The translations under genes and the position numbers were made by a program. A stretch of DNA of 64,000 bases from Evernia prunastri (Eukaryota > Ascomycota > Lecanoromycetes > Lecanorales > Parmeliaceae): the NCBI GenBank assembly GCA_003184365.1, contig NKYR01000029.1:279827-343826 (forward strand). The letters run 5' to 3'. This document shows positions 31,870 through 44,175 of this stretch, piece by piece. The notes under the pieces were generated by a model. The model had not been told where the DNA came from, did not search any database, and saw nothing but the letters and a program-made list of their open reading frames with translations. The number at the start of each line of letters is the position of its first letter. Position 1 is the first letter of the stretch.

Positions 31870-32254
31870 TCATTTCTGATTGGATGCTCTCTCAACATCG
31901 ACATCCCTCTGGACGTGAATCTCAGTGTCTTTCATTCCAACCACTCTTCTCGGTCCGTCTGTGGTCTGGATGGCATTCTGATTCGTCCCGTACCCCTCCA
32001 TCTCAAAAATCGAGTCTAATTCTTCTCTTCCATTGCGTCGTTTAAATCTTGAGTTCCACTTTTGACTCACGTGTATCAAGACAGGAATTTTACCAAAGAT
32101 AGATAGACTTGTCCTGCCACTCCCACTAATACTCTTTATCCAATCGCCAGCTTTGTGAATAGTCGGTCTCAGGACTGGTAGGCAAGCATTGAGGACGCCG
32201 AGGACAATTTCGAGACCTACTAGGAAACTGTTGGTCGAAGTGTTTGGGTCGTCA
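31870..32254 (-). pseudogene. C-terminal piece of a fungal rhodopsin-like membrane protein
   Basis: On the minus strand LVGLEIVLGVLNACLPVLRP matches the last helix and C-L-P-x-L-R-P motif of fungal rhodopsin-domain seven-helix proteins. A hydrophilic tail follows to a stop at 31870. No other helices are present. It is joined upstream to a casein kinase fragment. Confidence 0.6.
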
Positions 32255-32543
32255 CCCAAGATCTCGCCGATCACCTAAATGACCGTTGATACTGGCAAAA
32301 CGGGCCGTGCCAGTTAAATGTGGATTCCGGGCACGACCGGTATTGATTTGAGCAGTAAGGCGTTCCGTGGCGAGGCCCAAATCCGTCACATAAATCAGAT
32401 TCCCCTGCTTCCCCACACCCATCAAGAAATTCTCCGGCTTGATGTCTCGATGGATGACGCTCTTGGAATGGATATATTCGAGACGGTAAAGCAGCTGGTC
32501 GACGAGCATTAACACAGTCTTGAGAGAGAATTTGCGACCGATC
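32255..32543 (-). pseudogene. Casein kinase 1 exon fragment
   Basis: The minus strand encodes a casein kinase 1 core: [40 protein letters not shown], then [15 protein letters not shown]. The catalytic HRD is kept and DFG is DLG. The glycine loop and C-lobe are missing, and the segment runs straight into rhodopsin-like sequence. It is a broken duplicate, not the housekeeping gene. Confidence 0.8.
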
Positions 32544-33582
32544 CTAATGTAGATGAGCTATTAGTATACCGTAGCCTCGTCCTGTCGATAGGGCATAGAG
32601 AAGTGGCAAGATCGAAGCACACAACTTAATCACCAAGTTCCCCATTTGTGGAACCGATACAAGCTGTAGTGGACAAAGTGCTCGCCTATCATTTCGATGG
32701 GACGAAGATCAAAAGGAGTATTTGCTGGCCTTCGAACTGTGGAATTGGCCCAGACTATATACTACAACGGCGCAGTACAAGAAGCTTCTACCGAGCTCGG
32801 AGCGATCGCGCTACGGCGGAATAATAATGCGGGCTCCGCATATGGCAGGAGTTGCAGCAGCCATTCCGTTGATTGGCTATCAACCCCGCAATACAAGACG
32901 ACTTACACGCTAGCATGGTCGTCGGAAGCGCGCGCTATCTGCATCTCGTTCTTGATTGTCCATCATTCACTTGGAAAAGACGTGTCATAAGTCTAAGATT
33001 CATTGCCTTTAGAGAAAATCCCAATGCCCCGCAGTCGAAAGCGGCAGCTGTATGTTGAAGCAGAGCCTACGACTGACTCTTCACCGCCGCCCATCGCTAA
33101 ACCGTAGGCATCGTTCTGGAGCACTCGTTGCCTTTGTCTATTGTAGTCCATCTGAAAGACCTTCAATCGTCCTGTGATTTGGTGCGAGGCACGGGTAAGA
33201 CGTCTCCCCACTTCGGTTAAGCTAAGTGATATAGCCTATCGGTATCGCCGCAGTCCAAAAACGATCTCGTTCCATTTCCGGGTTTGCATGTCTTTCTAAA
33301 GTAATCATATAGGCTCAGTAGAAGGGTGGCTAAGCAAGATGGCTCATTTCGATCAGACTACTGTGGGGTGCTTCAGTATTACTGTTTCAGGACGGGAATT
33401 TGGCAAGGTTTAATGATTTTGCCAGTGATGTTCTACTACCGTGAAGACAGATATAATGCCATTCTGCACCGAGACGTCCAAAATTTGCTGGGCAAACCTT
33501 TCTCTCTTCGCCTCGAGGCGATTTCGAACGCGTCCACTCCTTTCGTGGTTTTCAATAGCTCAGTTTGTGGTCCACAGCGACC
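32544..33582. other. Intergenic, no supported gene
   Basis: Only short open frames in conflicting phases. The last 100 bases precede the signal-peptide ORF at 33583. Confidence 0.3.
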
Positions 33583-35259
33583 ATGTTCCCTTCTCTACTG
33601 CTTTCACTGTACGCTCTTTTTCTGAACTTGACTTTTTGTCTATCATTACCGTCCTCACTTTTTCCAGAAAGCGGCCAGCTCTCGCGTCGTGCTGGTGAGC
33701 GTGGGGTCTGGGTTTTGGGCAACACGAGGCCCTGGACACTCACAACTTTCTCAGACGCAACAACCGGTTTCTTCGTGCACTCTTCTGTGTGGTATGGCGG
33801 GGCTGACACGGATGGACCCGTCAAGGTTGAAATCGCTATCAACACCGATGTAGCGCCCATGGTGCCGGATATGGGTCTGCATCTCCGGATCCTCAATCTG
33901 CTAACCTCCGAAAGTGGTAAGGAGCTACCGATTCAGGGGAACCGGGAAATTTTCGAAATGGGAACGACCACTATGACGAATGACGAGTTGTTTGATTTCT
34001 CGAAAATGGAGGGCTTCCTGACGGCCGATTTTTCGACGACGCCAATTATCGGGTCGGCGAGAGTTTTGCGTCGGACATCAACGACTGCAACACCTATGTG
34101 CGGAGACTGCTCGCGGCAATGAATATGGAGCTTCCCAAGCCTCTGAGCAATATCTTGGCCGGCTCGGATAGATGGCAAGGTGTGCAGCGGAAACTCAACG
34201 TGGACATCAAATATTTTGGGTACTTGTCAGATGGCAACCCGAAACCACAAGTTATCAAGCTCCAGTCAGAGGAGGGCTGCGAAGGCGGGAGTAAGATGAA
34301 AAGAAAGGCATGCTCGCTCACTTTGAACAATGAAGGCGAGAAGGGTCCCGGCACCTTTTACGACGAGCTTGCCCTCTATGACGAGTACAAAAACATACCA
34401 TCCGACATGACCGACCTCAGCGATGACGACACCTTGGTGAAAACCCCGGCGGGGGGTATGCCATGGCAAGAGTGGGAAGTGACCTGAAGACCCTCACCGC
34501 CATCGGTAAAGAAGCTCTGAACGCCCTCGGCATTGCCGGCACCGTTGTTGGGGCTTTTGTCATTTTAGATTTCATAGACCACAATTGGGTCGGAGGAGCA
34601 ATTGGCGCGGTGGGCTTTGCTGCTGGTATTGCTGCTGGTGCTCTGCTTGCTGGGCCATTGGGTTGGATCATTGGGGGAGCAATTACCGCTCTCTTCGGAA
34701 GTAAGTTGTCACCGGCGACGCTCTAGGATCTCGGCTGATTTCTGCAATCTAGTTCTTCCCGGTCTGTTCTTGAACGCAAACCAACCAGCGGCTGTGACGG
34801 ATGTTTAGGGAATCATTCAATGGAAGATGTTTGGCGACGCTTCTCACACCGGCAATGGTACGCATCATCCTTATCTTTCGTCTGTGGCCTCAGGACGCGC
34901 ATTCTCCTCCTTCCTCGAGATTCACGAGGCTGACACAGGCAATAGAGCAATGTCAAAAGGGAACGGCTGACCTCCTGGGCAATCCCAATTGTACGGCAAT
35001 ATACGGCTCAGGCACGCTGTCCTCAGTGCTGGATCATTCCATGGATAAATTCCATTCATATAGCCGTGTGCCGCCTAGTTCTTTGTCCACCATGAGGTCT
35101 TATATCCATGGTTCCCATCATAGATCATCAATTCCTGTTATTCATCCGCTGCACCCTTTGAGATCTCAGACGGGACAGGATTCTGTTCCCTCCAGCTCCA
35201 ATTTTGGCCCCCTTCCTTACGTGGTTTCGACATGCGGTTCTTGCCTTGACGGTCGCTAA
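33583..35259 (+). pseudogene. Secreted protein of unknown function, broken by frameshifts
   Basis: From an ATG at 33583 a clear signal peptide (MFPSLLLSLYALFLNLTFC) leads into a mature region with TLTTFSDATTGFFVHSSVWY. The frame breaks at a T run near 34029-34033; the next frame continues naturally (ESFASDINDCNTYVRRLL). A second switch near 34455-34475 leads to a Gly/Ala zipper-like hydrophobic segment (AAGIAAGALLAGPLGWIIGG), and after a possible intron further related sequence (NPNCTAIYGSGTLSS) continues to about 35250 with stops. At least two one-base shifts mean no full product. The family is not named; the hydrophobic zipper suggests membrane association. Confidence 0.6.
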
Positions 35260-35897
35260 CTTGCTGGAGATTTTTCTGGATACGATTTTTGAAGCCTCGT
35301 GATTTTACCGAAAACAATAGCTCCGATACAACAATTCTCTTTCGACAGCGCTCTTTGCGGATGATAGCTGTTTACACCATACAATCCGGTAGCAGCTTGA
35401 CACGGCATCGAAGTCAAATGAATAAAGAAAGACCTCGAAATGGTAGCTCATTGGATACGAGATGCCTCTGCGGTCGAGCCCAACACTGGTTTAGTTGCAA
35501 CGAGAAACTTTAATGGCGGGATCCTGACAAGGGAAAAGACGAAAGAAACCTAGACACCAATATTCTTTTAGGAACTTTTTTACTAGTGGATTTACCGACG
35601 TGACTCCACGGTCCTATAGGGTCATTAGACTGCTTCCGATCAGCATTTCTCTCATAGATCCCGGTGGACCTGCAGAAACACAACTCAGGCTTCTGACCAT
35701 TAGAAGCAAGTTGTGGCCTACAATCGAGCGTGAAGTGTTGGCAATCTTTTTTTAATGTCGACCATAATCCCAAGGTTATGCCTACATGACCGGGGCATTG
35801 ACCAAGACCATATACGCATTAGAAAAATGCGAAGGCTAAATAAAGAGACAAGACTGAATTCCTAAGATCTCAACGAGTAAAAGCCCTTCCCCCTATC
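35260..35897. other. Intergenic, no supported gene
   Basis: Short open frames only; nothing recognised. Confidence 0.3.
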
Positions 35898-37640
35898 CTA
35901 CCACTTCATAAAAGGATCCGCTCGCTGGGCTAGTTCGAAATCCTTCCAGAATCTTGCCTTGCTTTGCCGCAGCTTTTCTTCACTCAAATCACTAACATAT
36001 CTAATGAGACCACTACCCTCGTCATACAGGCTCTTTTGGAAAATTTGGCAACCAATGAGGTCTATGTGATGCGGCTTGAGATGATATTCATTATTACGCC
36101 TCACGATGACGGTGCAGATGTCTTCTGAGTTACACTCTTTGTTCATCCAGTACTGACAGAAGATAATGTCCTCGAGCATACCTCGGCTGAGATTCCTCAG
36201 CGGGAGAGTTGGCAGGTCGAGACGGGAATCCCAATATTGCTATCATGAGCTATGTTAGAACTAATTTACCTTCATTCGGTGAAACTTACCTGCAATGGAA
36301 GTTGTCGCCTTGGAGGATCACTAAAACCCAACGGCAAAGGAAAAACCGACCGATAGAAGCCCTTCGAGAGGCACAAGGACATTCGAAGTTGCGTATAATC
36401 AACCTGAACCGTTTCGAGGTGCCACTTTCCAACGTATACATCTGGTATCTCGATTCCGTGGCCAATGAAATCTATCCAACCTCCCAGTTGCTTGTGAAAC
36501 GCTTTCTTCTCCGTAAGAGAACGATCGGAAGAGTCGAAAAGCTTTGGATCCACCATGGTGATATTAGCGTCGGAAAAGTCCAATCGATGAAGCTCGTCGT
36601 ATACAGTCAGAACCCGACTTGCTTCACATGGCAGCGACTTTCCCGACCCTCCATATTCGTGAATTAGCGTCACAGCGATATCTAGAGGGTAGGATGCTGG
36701 ACGTAGGATTCGAGATAATGTTGTTTCGGGATCAACTATGAGTCGTGGACAATACAGATCATCCCCAATCCATTCCAGGGTAAAAGGTGTGGCGTCTCAC
36801 CGCAGAAATCTGATCATTTGAGGTAACGTAGAAGTCGTGCAGGCTGGTGCATGTCCAGGTGTATACACGGTCGAAGCAGTAGTCTCCGAGCTTGAACGAA
36901 CAGTGAAAGCTCCTGCGCTATTAATGGGAGCATTTGGAACTTCGAATTGTCCGCCTGCACAATTCGATGCTCTGTGAACATCGTGAAAGTTCTTCTTATC
37001 AATACCAGGGAGTAAAGCTTGGCCCGCTAAGGCAGCTTGAACCTTGCTCCGCATACCGCTCGTGGGGCCAGCTTTTGAAGCTTTGGCTTTTTTCTTGCGG
37101 GATGACGTGGATCTGGCACCACTCTCGGTGATTTGTATACTGCTCGTAGCGCTGATGTCAGCAGCGGCTGCTGCATGGAGCCTGGCAAGCCTGATGTCAT
37201 CATTCTCCTTAACACCAACTACATATTGATCCAGGTCTTCCAATCCATCAGCAGGATTTGACGACTTCGTAATCTTGTACTCATACGCCTTTTCATCCCA
37301 GCTGCAAGCAAAATATTGTCAGTGAGTATGAAAGTTCAAGCAGAAAACGTATTACACTCACATCTCTCTTAAATTCGAGCTTTGGTGCTCTGGCCGCAAC
37401 CTGCTGCTCGTCTGTTGATTTATTCTTGTTACTCGCCGGCTGTTTGACTTCCCCAGCGGTTAGTGGGGTCTGATTTGCTTGGACGGCTTTCAACAGTCCT
37501 AGTAGTTGCTGGACGTGCTTCATAGTTAGGACTTGATCACATGAGAACAGTGTAAGACTACTGGTTATGATCCTGTGCAATTGGGGAGCTTGTTCGGCGG
37601 GACTCATGAATGATTTCCCGTGCGTTGTGATTCGAGCCAT
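35898..37640 (-). CDS. Hypothetical multi-exon gene, 5' half unresolved
   Basis: The 3' part is clear: an exon ending at 36290 (RRQLPLQ), an intron 36289-36240 and a last exon 36239-35898 join in phase 0; the last exon reads QYWDSRLDLPTL ... to a stop after DPFMKW. Upstream, frames with TLIHEYGGSGKSLPCEASRV and IVDPETTLSRILRPASYPLD, and a basic Ser/Ala-rich segment (RKKKAKASKAG), are in other exons. A first exon from 37640 has a GTGAGT donor at 37361. The phase between the first two exons does not close neatly, so the model is tentative. GGSGKS resembles a P-loop but lacks context. No family is recognised. Confidence 0.4.
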
Positions 37641-40179
37641 TTGCGATTACGTACGGTGGTCCACTTCATGAGTGATGACGTACATCATTACACCCGTCAA
37701 GATCAGTGCTATTATTCAGCCCCTCAAACCTCCTATCACTTTCCTCATACGCCTCGATCTTTGCCATAATCGCCTTATACACCTCTGCCTCCACAATCAC
37801 CCTCAACAACGGCTCCTTAATAACCACCAACTGATATTTTTCCTTTACGCCCTTGACTGGAACCCCTGCTTAGCTCCCATTCCGCAACGCCATTGCTTCG
37901 GCACTCATATTATCATAGGCTGGGTGGTACTAGCGGGGAGGTCCGTTGGAGGCGCAGTAGATGTTGAACATTGGCACTCTGTGTGAGTAGAGATGTCAGT
38001 GGAGTCTGTATTCCGGGGGACTTGTAAGGGAGCTTACCCTCTTCAGCCTCCGATAGAGGTGGCTTGTAAGATCCACCGCCCGTTGGGCTAGTCCCTTATG
38101 GCCTCTACAGCCACCCTTGTAGTATTGATCAAGCCGAAGAAATCGACTTCTATTTGTGTACTGAACTAGCTATCTGATAGCTCTTCAAAATGTCTACTGT
38201 ACTCTGCATTGTTGACCCCATATCGATATGGCCTGACTTATCAAGTGCGGTTGCAAAGGCTGATTAGCTATCGCTGAGCTCTGTGATGGCGAGCTTGATG
38301 GCGTGGTAGTTCTTTAAGGTAGTGTGTTCGAAGGAGGGGATCCTTGGTCTGCGCACTGTGGCAACTGCAATGTCACCGGTGTCAACTTCTTGCACAAGGT
38401 GTTATGAAGAAGACACGCGCGTCCTGGTTTACCGCCCTTTTCGGTGCAACTTGACCACGAAATGTCGAATAACAAATCTTTTCTCCCAGAACTTATGCCA
38501 CGAAAGCTTCATGTGGGTCCTAGGCAGGTTGGACTAATGCGAGGGACGTTCCTAAGCAGGAGCTCCCGGGACTAACTGAGTGTTGCACTACAAGAAGTCT
38601 AGGCTAAAATAAGCTGGCAGTAAGGGAGTAAGATCGTCATTTCCAATCTTTCTGAGATTTCCTGCGTCAAAGCTCTAGCAGCTTGTTAAGACTGGTCTCA
38701 CTTTTGAACCGATCATAACGATGGGGAACTCGCCAGCTCAGACACCTAGGTGTCCTCCACTGACCAGTCATCAGATATGACTGGATCAGCTTCCATCTGC
38801 AAGGGAGATTAATAAATATACTGAGCTAACGGTATCATCCTGCAGTCGCAGGTTCCCCCGCAAACAGCCTTTGACGCTCGTTGACTTGGAAAATGCAGAG
38901 AAGTGGGTGAATCAGAGCTTAGCTCGTTTCCGGGCTGGCTCCGTAGTGATACTTAGGCAATCACCCGGATACGCTTCTCCAACTCCTTGCATCAACGGCT
39001 ACCTGCATTGCATTGTACTGCGAAGCGAATATGATAGCTCGACCCTTTCCCACTATGCTTGAACACAGGAGACCTACTACGCCTTCCGAATACTGGGGGG
39101 AACGAGTTCGAGCGGTCTGTGTCTCAAACCAGAGTCTCCTACCAAGTCCATCGGCTCCCACCTCTTGACGTGCCTTTTGAGGGGCCGCCGCTCTCTTTGT
39201 AGATTTGGAGAGGTCGAGTTCAATATTTGGGTAGGTAGCGTTTGGCAGGGATTTCATCAAGGTGTGGGTTTGAAAAGCTGAAGCATAGCTTGTCAGCCAT
39301 ATGGTACCTCCGCGGCTTACTTTCAATGGGATCTTTAGTCACGCACAACACATGTCAGTAAGTTTCCTTTACAGGACCGTTGGCCCCAACGGGTGAGAGG
39401 TTACCTTAGAAATCTAGTCGATTGTAGTCTTAAGGTCTTGAATTTCTCTAGCAGCCGCTCCTCGACGATCTCCACAGTTATAACGCATGCTCTGCTCGTA
39501 GAGCTGTAGCTCCAGCTCCAGCTCTGATCGTAAAGGGTGCTCGAACCTGTCGAGCAGACTGGAGTCGATGTTATGACCAATGCGTTCCTCGAGCAGGATA
39601 CTGTCTTGGTTCTTAAACATGGTCTTCTAGATACCCATAAGGTTGTGGAAGGGATCTACCTCTTTTGTAAAGTTGTTGCGGCCTTTAAAGGGCCGTATTA
39701 TCATCGAAATATTCAGCAGCAGATATCAAGAGCGGAAATACCCCGGGCGCCAAGACCGCTACCGCCTCGACTCTAGACGTCGCAAGCGTGAGGAAGTTGC
39801 TTAAGAACAAGAAGCTACAATACAACCAACACATTAAGGGCTCGATGATGAGATCTCGCTATAGTAGGACCTCGTGCTGAAGAAATTGCTTCAGCTTGAG
39901 TGATCACGACCGCCGCTGTGTGCCCACAGCACAGCCCATATACACGTTGTGTTGGCCTACCACAGCCTCAAGGTGACGAGGCTGTTATGCAGGGTATGAT
40001 AGCGGCAAGACCGGCGGCGAGGCCAATGTGCTGTTTGGTATAAAAGTTTTTCCCCTCGTTCTACGAAACCGTGGATGAAGAGGACTCCTGTTATCTAGAT
40101 TCTTTAATCCATCATCTTTGCTAACTATTCTCCTGGAAAACAGTCACCCTAAACAATACTGAGACCGAGATCGACTTCG
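37641..40179. other. Gene-poor region upstream of the NLR
   Basis: No supported complete gene. Around 39530-39900 both strands carry short frames of possible transposase origin, but nothing diagnostic. The 5' UTR and promoter of the NLR gene occupy the last 200 bp or so. Confidence 0.35.
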
Positions 40180-43100
40180 ATGACTGATCCACTCTCCGTC
40201 GCGGCAAGCGTGGCGGGGTTGATCTCGCTAGGAATCCAAGTTACACAGTCGCTAGTCGACTTCTACAATGCCTACGAAAACCGGGACTCGGAGCTCGTTC
40301 ACACGATCGAGAGGCTTGATAGCCTCCTAGACATCTTTCAATGCCTTAGAAAGATATTATCAGATCGCCATTTCCAAGCGGAGGAACGAAGCCTGGTCGA
40401 GAGCATCGAGACGTCGATAAACAGCTGCGAGGAATTCATTCAAGAACTGCAGGATGAGTGTCAGAAATTCAGCAAAACCCCCTCACAGGGAATCAAGGCT
40501 GCTGTTAGAGTTGCGGGTCGTCGAGTAACATATCCTTTCCGACGGAGCACCCTGCAGAAACTCGATGAAGATATTGATGACATACGTGGTAATCTGTCCT
40601 CTGCACTGAGCGTGTTGCAGCTTAAGGACACTCAGAGAGTTCAAGATGATATTACTCAAGTGAAAGTCCTTTTGGACTTGGTCAGAGCCGGTCAAATGTC
40701 ATCCGATCTTCGTGACTGGCTAAAAGCACCTGATGCTACCATCGACCACAATGCAGCGTGCGCAAAAAAACACCCTGATACGGGGACGTGGCTCGTCAAG
40801 AGTCCCCAGTTTTCGAGATGGTTGACCGAGGAGAACTCCATTATGTGGCTGAATGGATTTGCTGGGTCTGGCAAGTCAGTCTTGTGCTCAACGGCGATAC
40901 AATTCGCTCTGCGGCACCGAAGATCGGACCCTAACGTCGGAATTGCATTCTTTTATTTTACCTTCAACGATGAGTCGAAACAGGATATATCGGCTATGCT
41001 ACGGGCACTGCTACTACAATTGTCGAGCCAGCTCCGAGACGGCCATGCAGACCTTACCCGGCTGCATGAGTCATACAAAGCCGGCACACCTCCATCGCCG
41101 GTGCTCATTGAGCATCTCCATCGCCTGATTCAAAGATTTCATCAGGTGTATATCATGTTGGACGCGCTTGACGAGAGTCCTCGGAAAGGACCACGAGAGT
41201 GTGTGCTTGATACGTTAGAGTCAATGCGAAACTGGGGCGTACAAGGTCTGCACCTCTTCTTCACAAGCAGGGACGAGCCGGATATTCGCGATTCTCTCAA
41301 CATTTCTGCCAACCAACAAGTCACAATGCAAAATGCAGGGATAGACAAGGATATTGGCGACTTCATATCTGGTCGATTTGATGCAGATCGAAGACTCCGA
41401 AAATTGTTGCCATATCGTGACAAGATTCAAGACACATTGGCCAAACGTGCCAAGGGCGTGTAAGTGAATAACGATGACGGAGTGTTAGCGTTAAAGAATC
41501 CCGGCTGACCGTTCTACAGGTTTCGATGGGTTGAATGCCAATTTAGGTCTTTGCAGTCGTGTCCTCGCAGTGAAGATCACCTCGACCGCCTACTCGGTTC
41601 GCTGCCTCAATCACTGGACGAGACGTACGAGCGGATGTTGTGTAACATCGACGATTCTTTAGTTGAAGACGCTCGGCGGATCTTGACGTTGCTTTGCTTT
41701 GCTTCAAGGCCATTAACGGTGCGAGAGATTATCGACGGCGTCGCCGTCGAAATCAACAACTCTACAGGACTGAATCGTAAACGTCGGTTGCAGGATTCCA
41801 ACGATATTCGCGATATATGTGTAGGCTTTATCGATATCGGTCTCGGTACCGACCACACTACTGAGACTTACCACGAAGAAGAATTGACACCAACCGTTCG
41901 GATTGCTCATTTCTCTGTTCAGGAGTACTTGGAATCCGAACGTATCCGGCATCAGAAGGCTGCAATATTCAGCTTAACCAGCGTTATGGCACATGCCGAA
42001 ATTGCACAGATTTGTCTAACTTACTTGCTTGAGTATGGCCTTTCGAGCTCGAACTTGGATCAGAATCTGCTCGAGGAATTTCCATTAGCCAAATTCGCGG
42101 CCATGTATTGGTATCACCACTACCAAACCACGGCAAAGCACGATCCCGGACTGGAGGATTCCATCTTGAAGTTATTCCAACGTCAGGATTCATTTGCAAC
42201 TTGGGTTAAGTTACACGACATGGATAGGGACTGGGACACTTCTATTTACTTTCGCGGCACGTTGAACGATATTCCAGCTCCAGTGTATTATGCGTCATTG
42301 CTGGGACTTGACCAGGCTTTGCACGATCTAGTCAATAATGAGCGACTAGAGAGCACCAAAATACCGGCCCTATCACCAACATCTAGGTCTAGCGTCTCCA
42401 AAAATATCAGCGCGCAAGGTGGACTGTATGGCAACGCTCTGCAGGCGGCGTCAGCAAGAGGTCATGAGAAAGCGGTGACGATGCTGCTCGATAAAGGGGC
42501 CGATGTCAACGCGCAAGGTGGAGAGTATGGCAACGCTCTGCAGGCGGCGTCAGCAAGAGGTCATGAGAAAGCGGTGACGATGCTGCTCGATAAAGGGGCC
42601 GATGTCAACGCGCAAGGTGGAAGCTATGGCAACGCTCTGCAGGCGGCGTCATATGGAGGTCATGAGAAAGCGGTGCAGACACTGCTGGATAAGGGAGCTG
42701 ATGTCAACGCGCAAGGTGGAAGGTATGGTAACGCTCTACAGGCGGCGTCAGCAAGAGGTCATAATCAAGTGGTAACGATGCTGCTCGACAAAGGGGCTGA
42801 TGTCAACGCGCAAGGTGGAGAGTATGGCAACGCTCTGCAGGCGGCGTCAGCAAGAGGTCATGAGAAAGCGGTGACGATGCTGCTCGATAAAGGGGCCGAT
42901 GTCAACGCGCAAGGTGGATACTATGGCAACGCTCTGCAGGCGGCGTCATATGGAGGTCATGAGAAAGCGGTGCAGACACTGCTGGATAAGGGAGCTGATG
43001 TCAACGCGCAAGGTGGAGAGTATGGCAACGCTCTGCAGGCGGCGTCAGCAAGAGGTCATGAGAAAGCGGTGACGATGCTGCTCGATAAAGGGGCCGATGT

Positions 43101-44175
43101 CAACGCGCAAGGTGGAAGGTATGGCAACGCTCTGCAGGCGGCGTCATCTGAAGGTCATGAGAAAGCGGTGCAGACACTGCTCGACAAAGGGGCTGATGTC
43201 AACGCGCAAGGTGGAAGGTATGGTAACGCTCTGCAGGCGGCGTCATATGGAGGTCATGAGAAAGCGGTGACGATGCTGCTCGATAAAGGGGCCGATGTCA
43301 ACGCGCAAGGTGGATACTATGGCAACGCTCTGCAGGCGGCGTCATATGGAGGTCATGAGAAAGCGGTGCAGACACTGCTGGATAAGGGAGCTGATGTCAA
43401 CGCGCAAGGTGGAGAGTATGGCAACGCTCTGCAGGCGGCGTCATATCGAGGTGACGAGAAAGTAGTACGGCTGCTACTGAACCATGGTGCTGTCGTGAAC
43501 CGGAAGGATATACAAGGCAGAACTCCCTTCCATCTGGCCTCTGCTGGAGGGCGGATGAAAACTGTTGAGATATTGTCGAGTTTCGGATCTGATCCGAATG
43601 TCATTGACACGCAAGGACGTGATTGCCTCCATCATGCGGCCTCCAAGGGTTCAATTGAAATAGTTAATTGGCTTCTGAATAGTGGCTTTGATCCTAACTA
43701 TGCCGATCGAGATGGCTGGACCTCATTACATTGGGCTGCTAAAAATGGATCTGTTAATACCATAGAGATCTTAAAGGCTGCAGGTGCCCGTTCGACTGTC
43801 GAGGCTATCGAAGGCTGGACACCGGACTCAGTTTTCATTTTTCATCACAACAACCCTTCACCAATATCCCGTGAGAATTCGAAATCCGAGCTAGCAGCAA
43901 AACGGAGTATTACCTCTTCGGCCGCGGTGGTTGAATTAACAAATGATGAACGCAAGGTTAGCCCTGGAATTTGGCAGAATGGGTGCTATTGCGATGGCTG
44001 CCTTTTGGTGAGCTTCGACGTTAATAATCTTCTGGAATTTTTCGTCTGATGTAAACAGGACATATACGGTGCGCGTTACAAGTGTTCGGATTGCCCAGAT
44101 TTTGACTACTGTTTCAAATGCAAAAGCTCATCAGACCAGACCCATGTTGGTCACAGATTCAAGAAATTAGAATAA
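40180..44175 (+). CDS. NLR: HeLo-like domain - NACHT - ankyrin repeats - ZZ zinc finger
   Basis: Three exons: 40180-41459, 41520-44007, 44059-44175; phases close and give about 1,294 aa. The N-terminus MTDPLSVAASVAGLISLGIQ is a HeLo-like fungal STAND N-terminal domain, a type linked to membrane-directed cell death. The NACHT has P-loop GFAGSGKSVL, Walker B VYIMLDALDE and a sensor-like LHLFFTSRDE. VFRWVECQFRSL and LPQSLDETYERML mark the typical winged-helix region. Eleven 33-residue ankyrin units, ten of them almost identical, precede about four diverged ones. A small last exon encodes a ZZ finger (RYKCSDCPDFDYCFKC, then HVGHRF), whose first cysteines (CYCDGC) lie at the end of exon 2. All key residues are intact. 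Role by family: recognition of non-self or allelic cues and triggering cell death. Confidence 0.92.
42412..43500 (+). repeat. Eleven tandem 99-bp ankyrin-coding units
   Basis: Units start at 42412 and every 99 bp to 43402, each beginning GCGCAAGGTGG. Ten units are nearly identical; differences fall at few codons: the residue before Y-G-N-A-L (L, E, S, R, Y), the S-A-R-G / S-Y-G-G / S-S-E-G turn, and V-T-M versus V-Q-T. The eleventh diverges after its first half. Confidence 0.95.

Noticed and set aside
39414..39776. Possible pogo/Fot-type transposase remnant
   Set aside because: Only a vague resemblance in a short basic tail; no DDE motif or inverted ends found.
42412..43500. CRISPR-like array
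   Set aside because: The 99-bp periodicity is in frame and encodes ankyrin repeats without spacers; the DNA is fungal.
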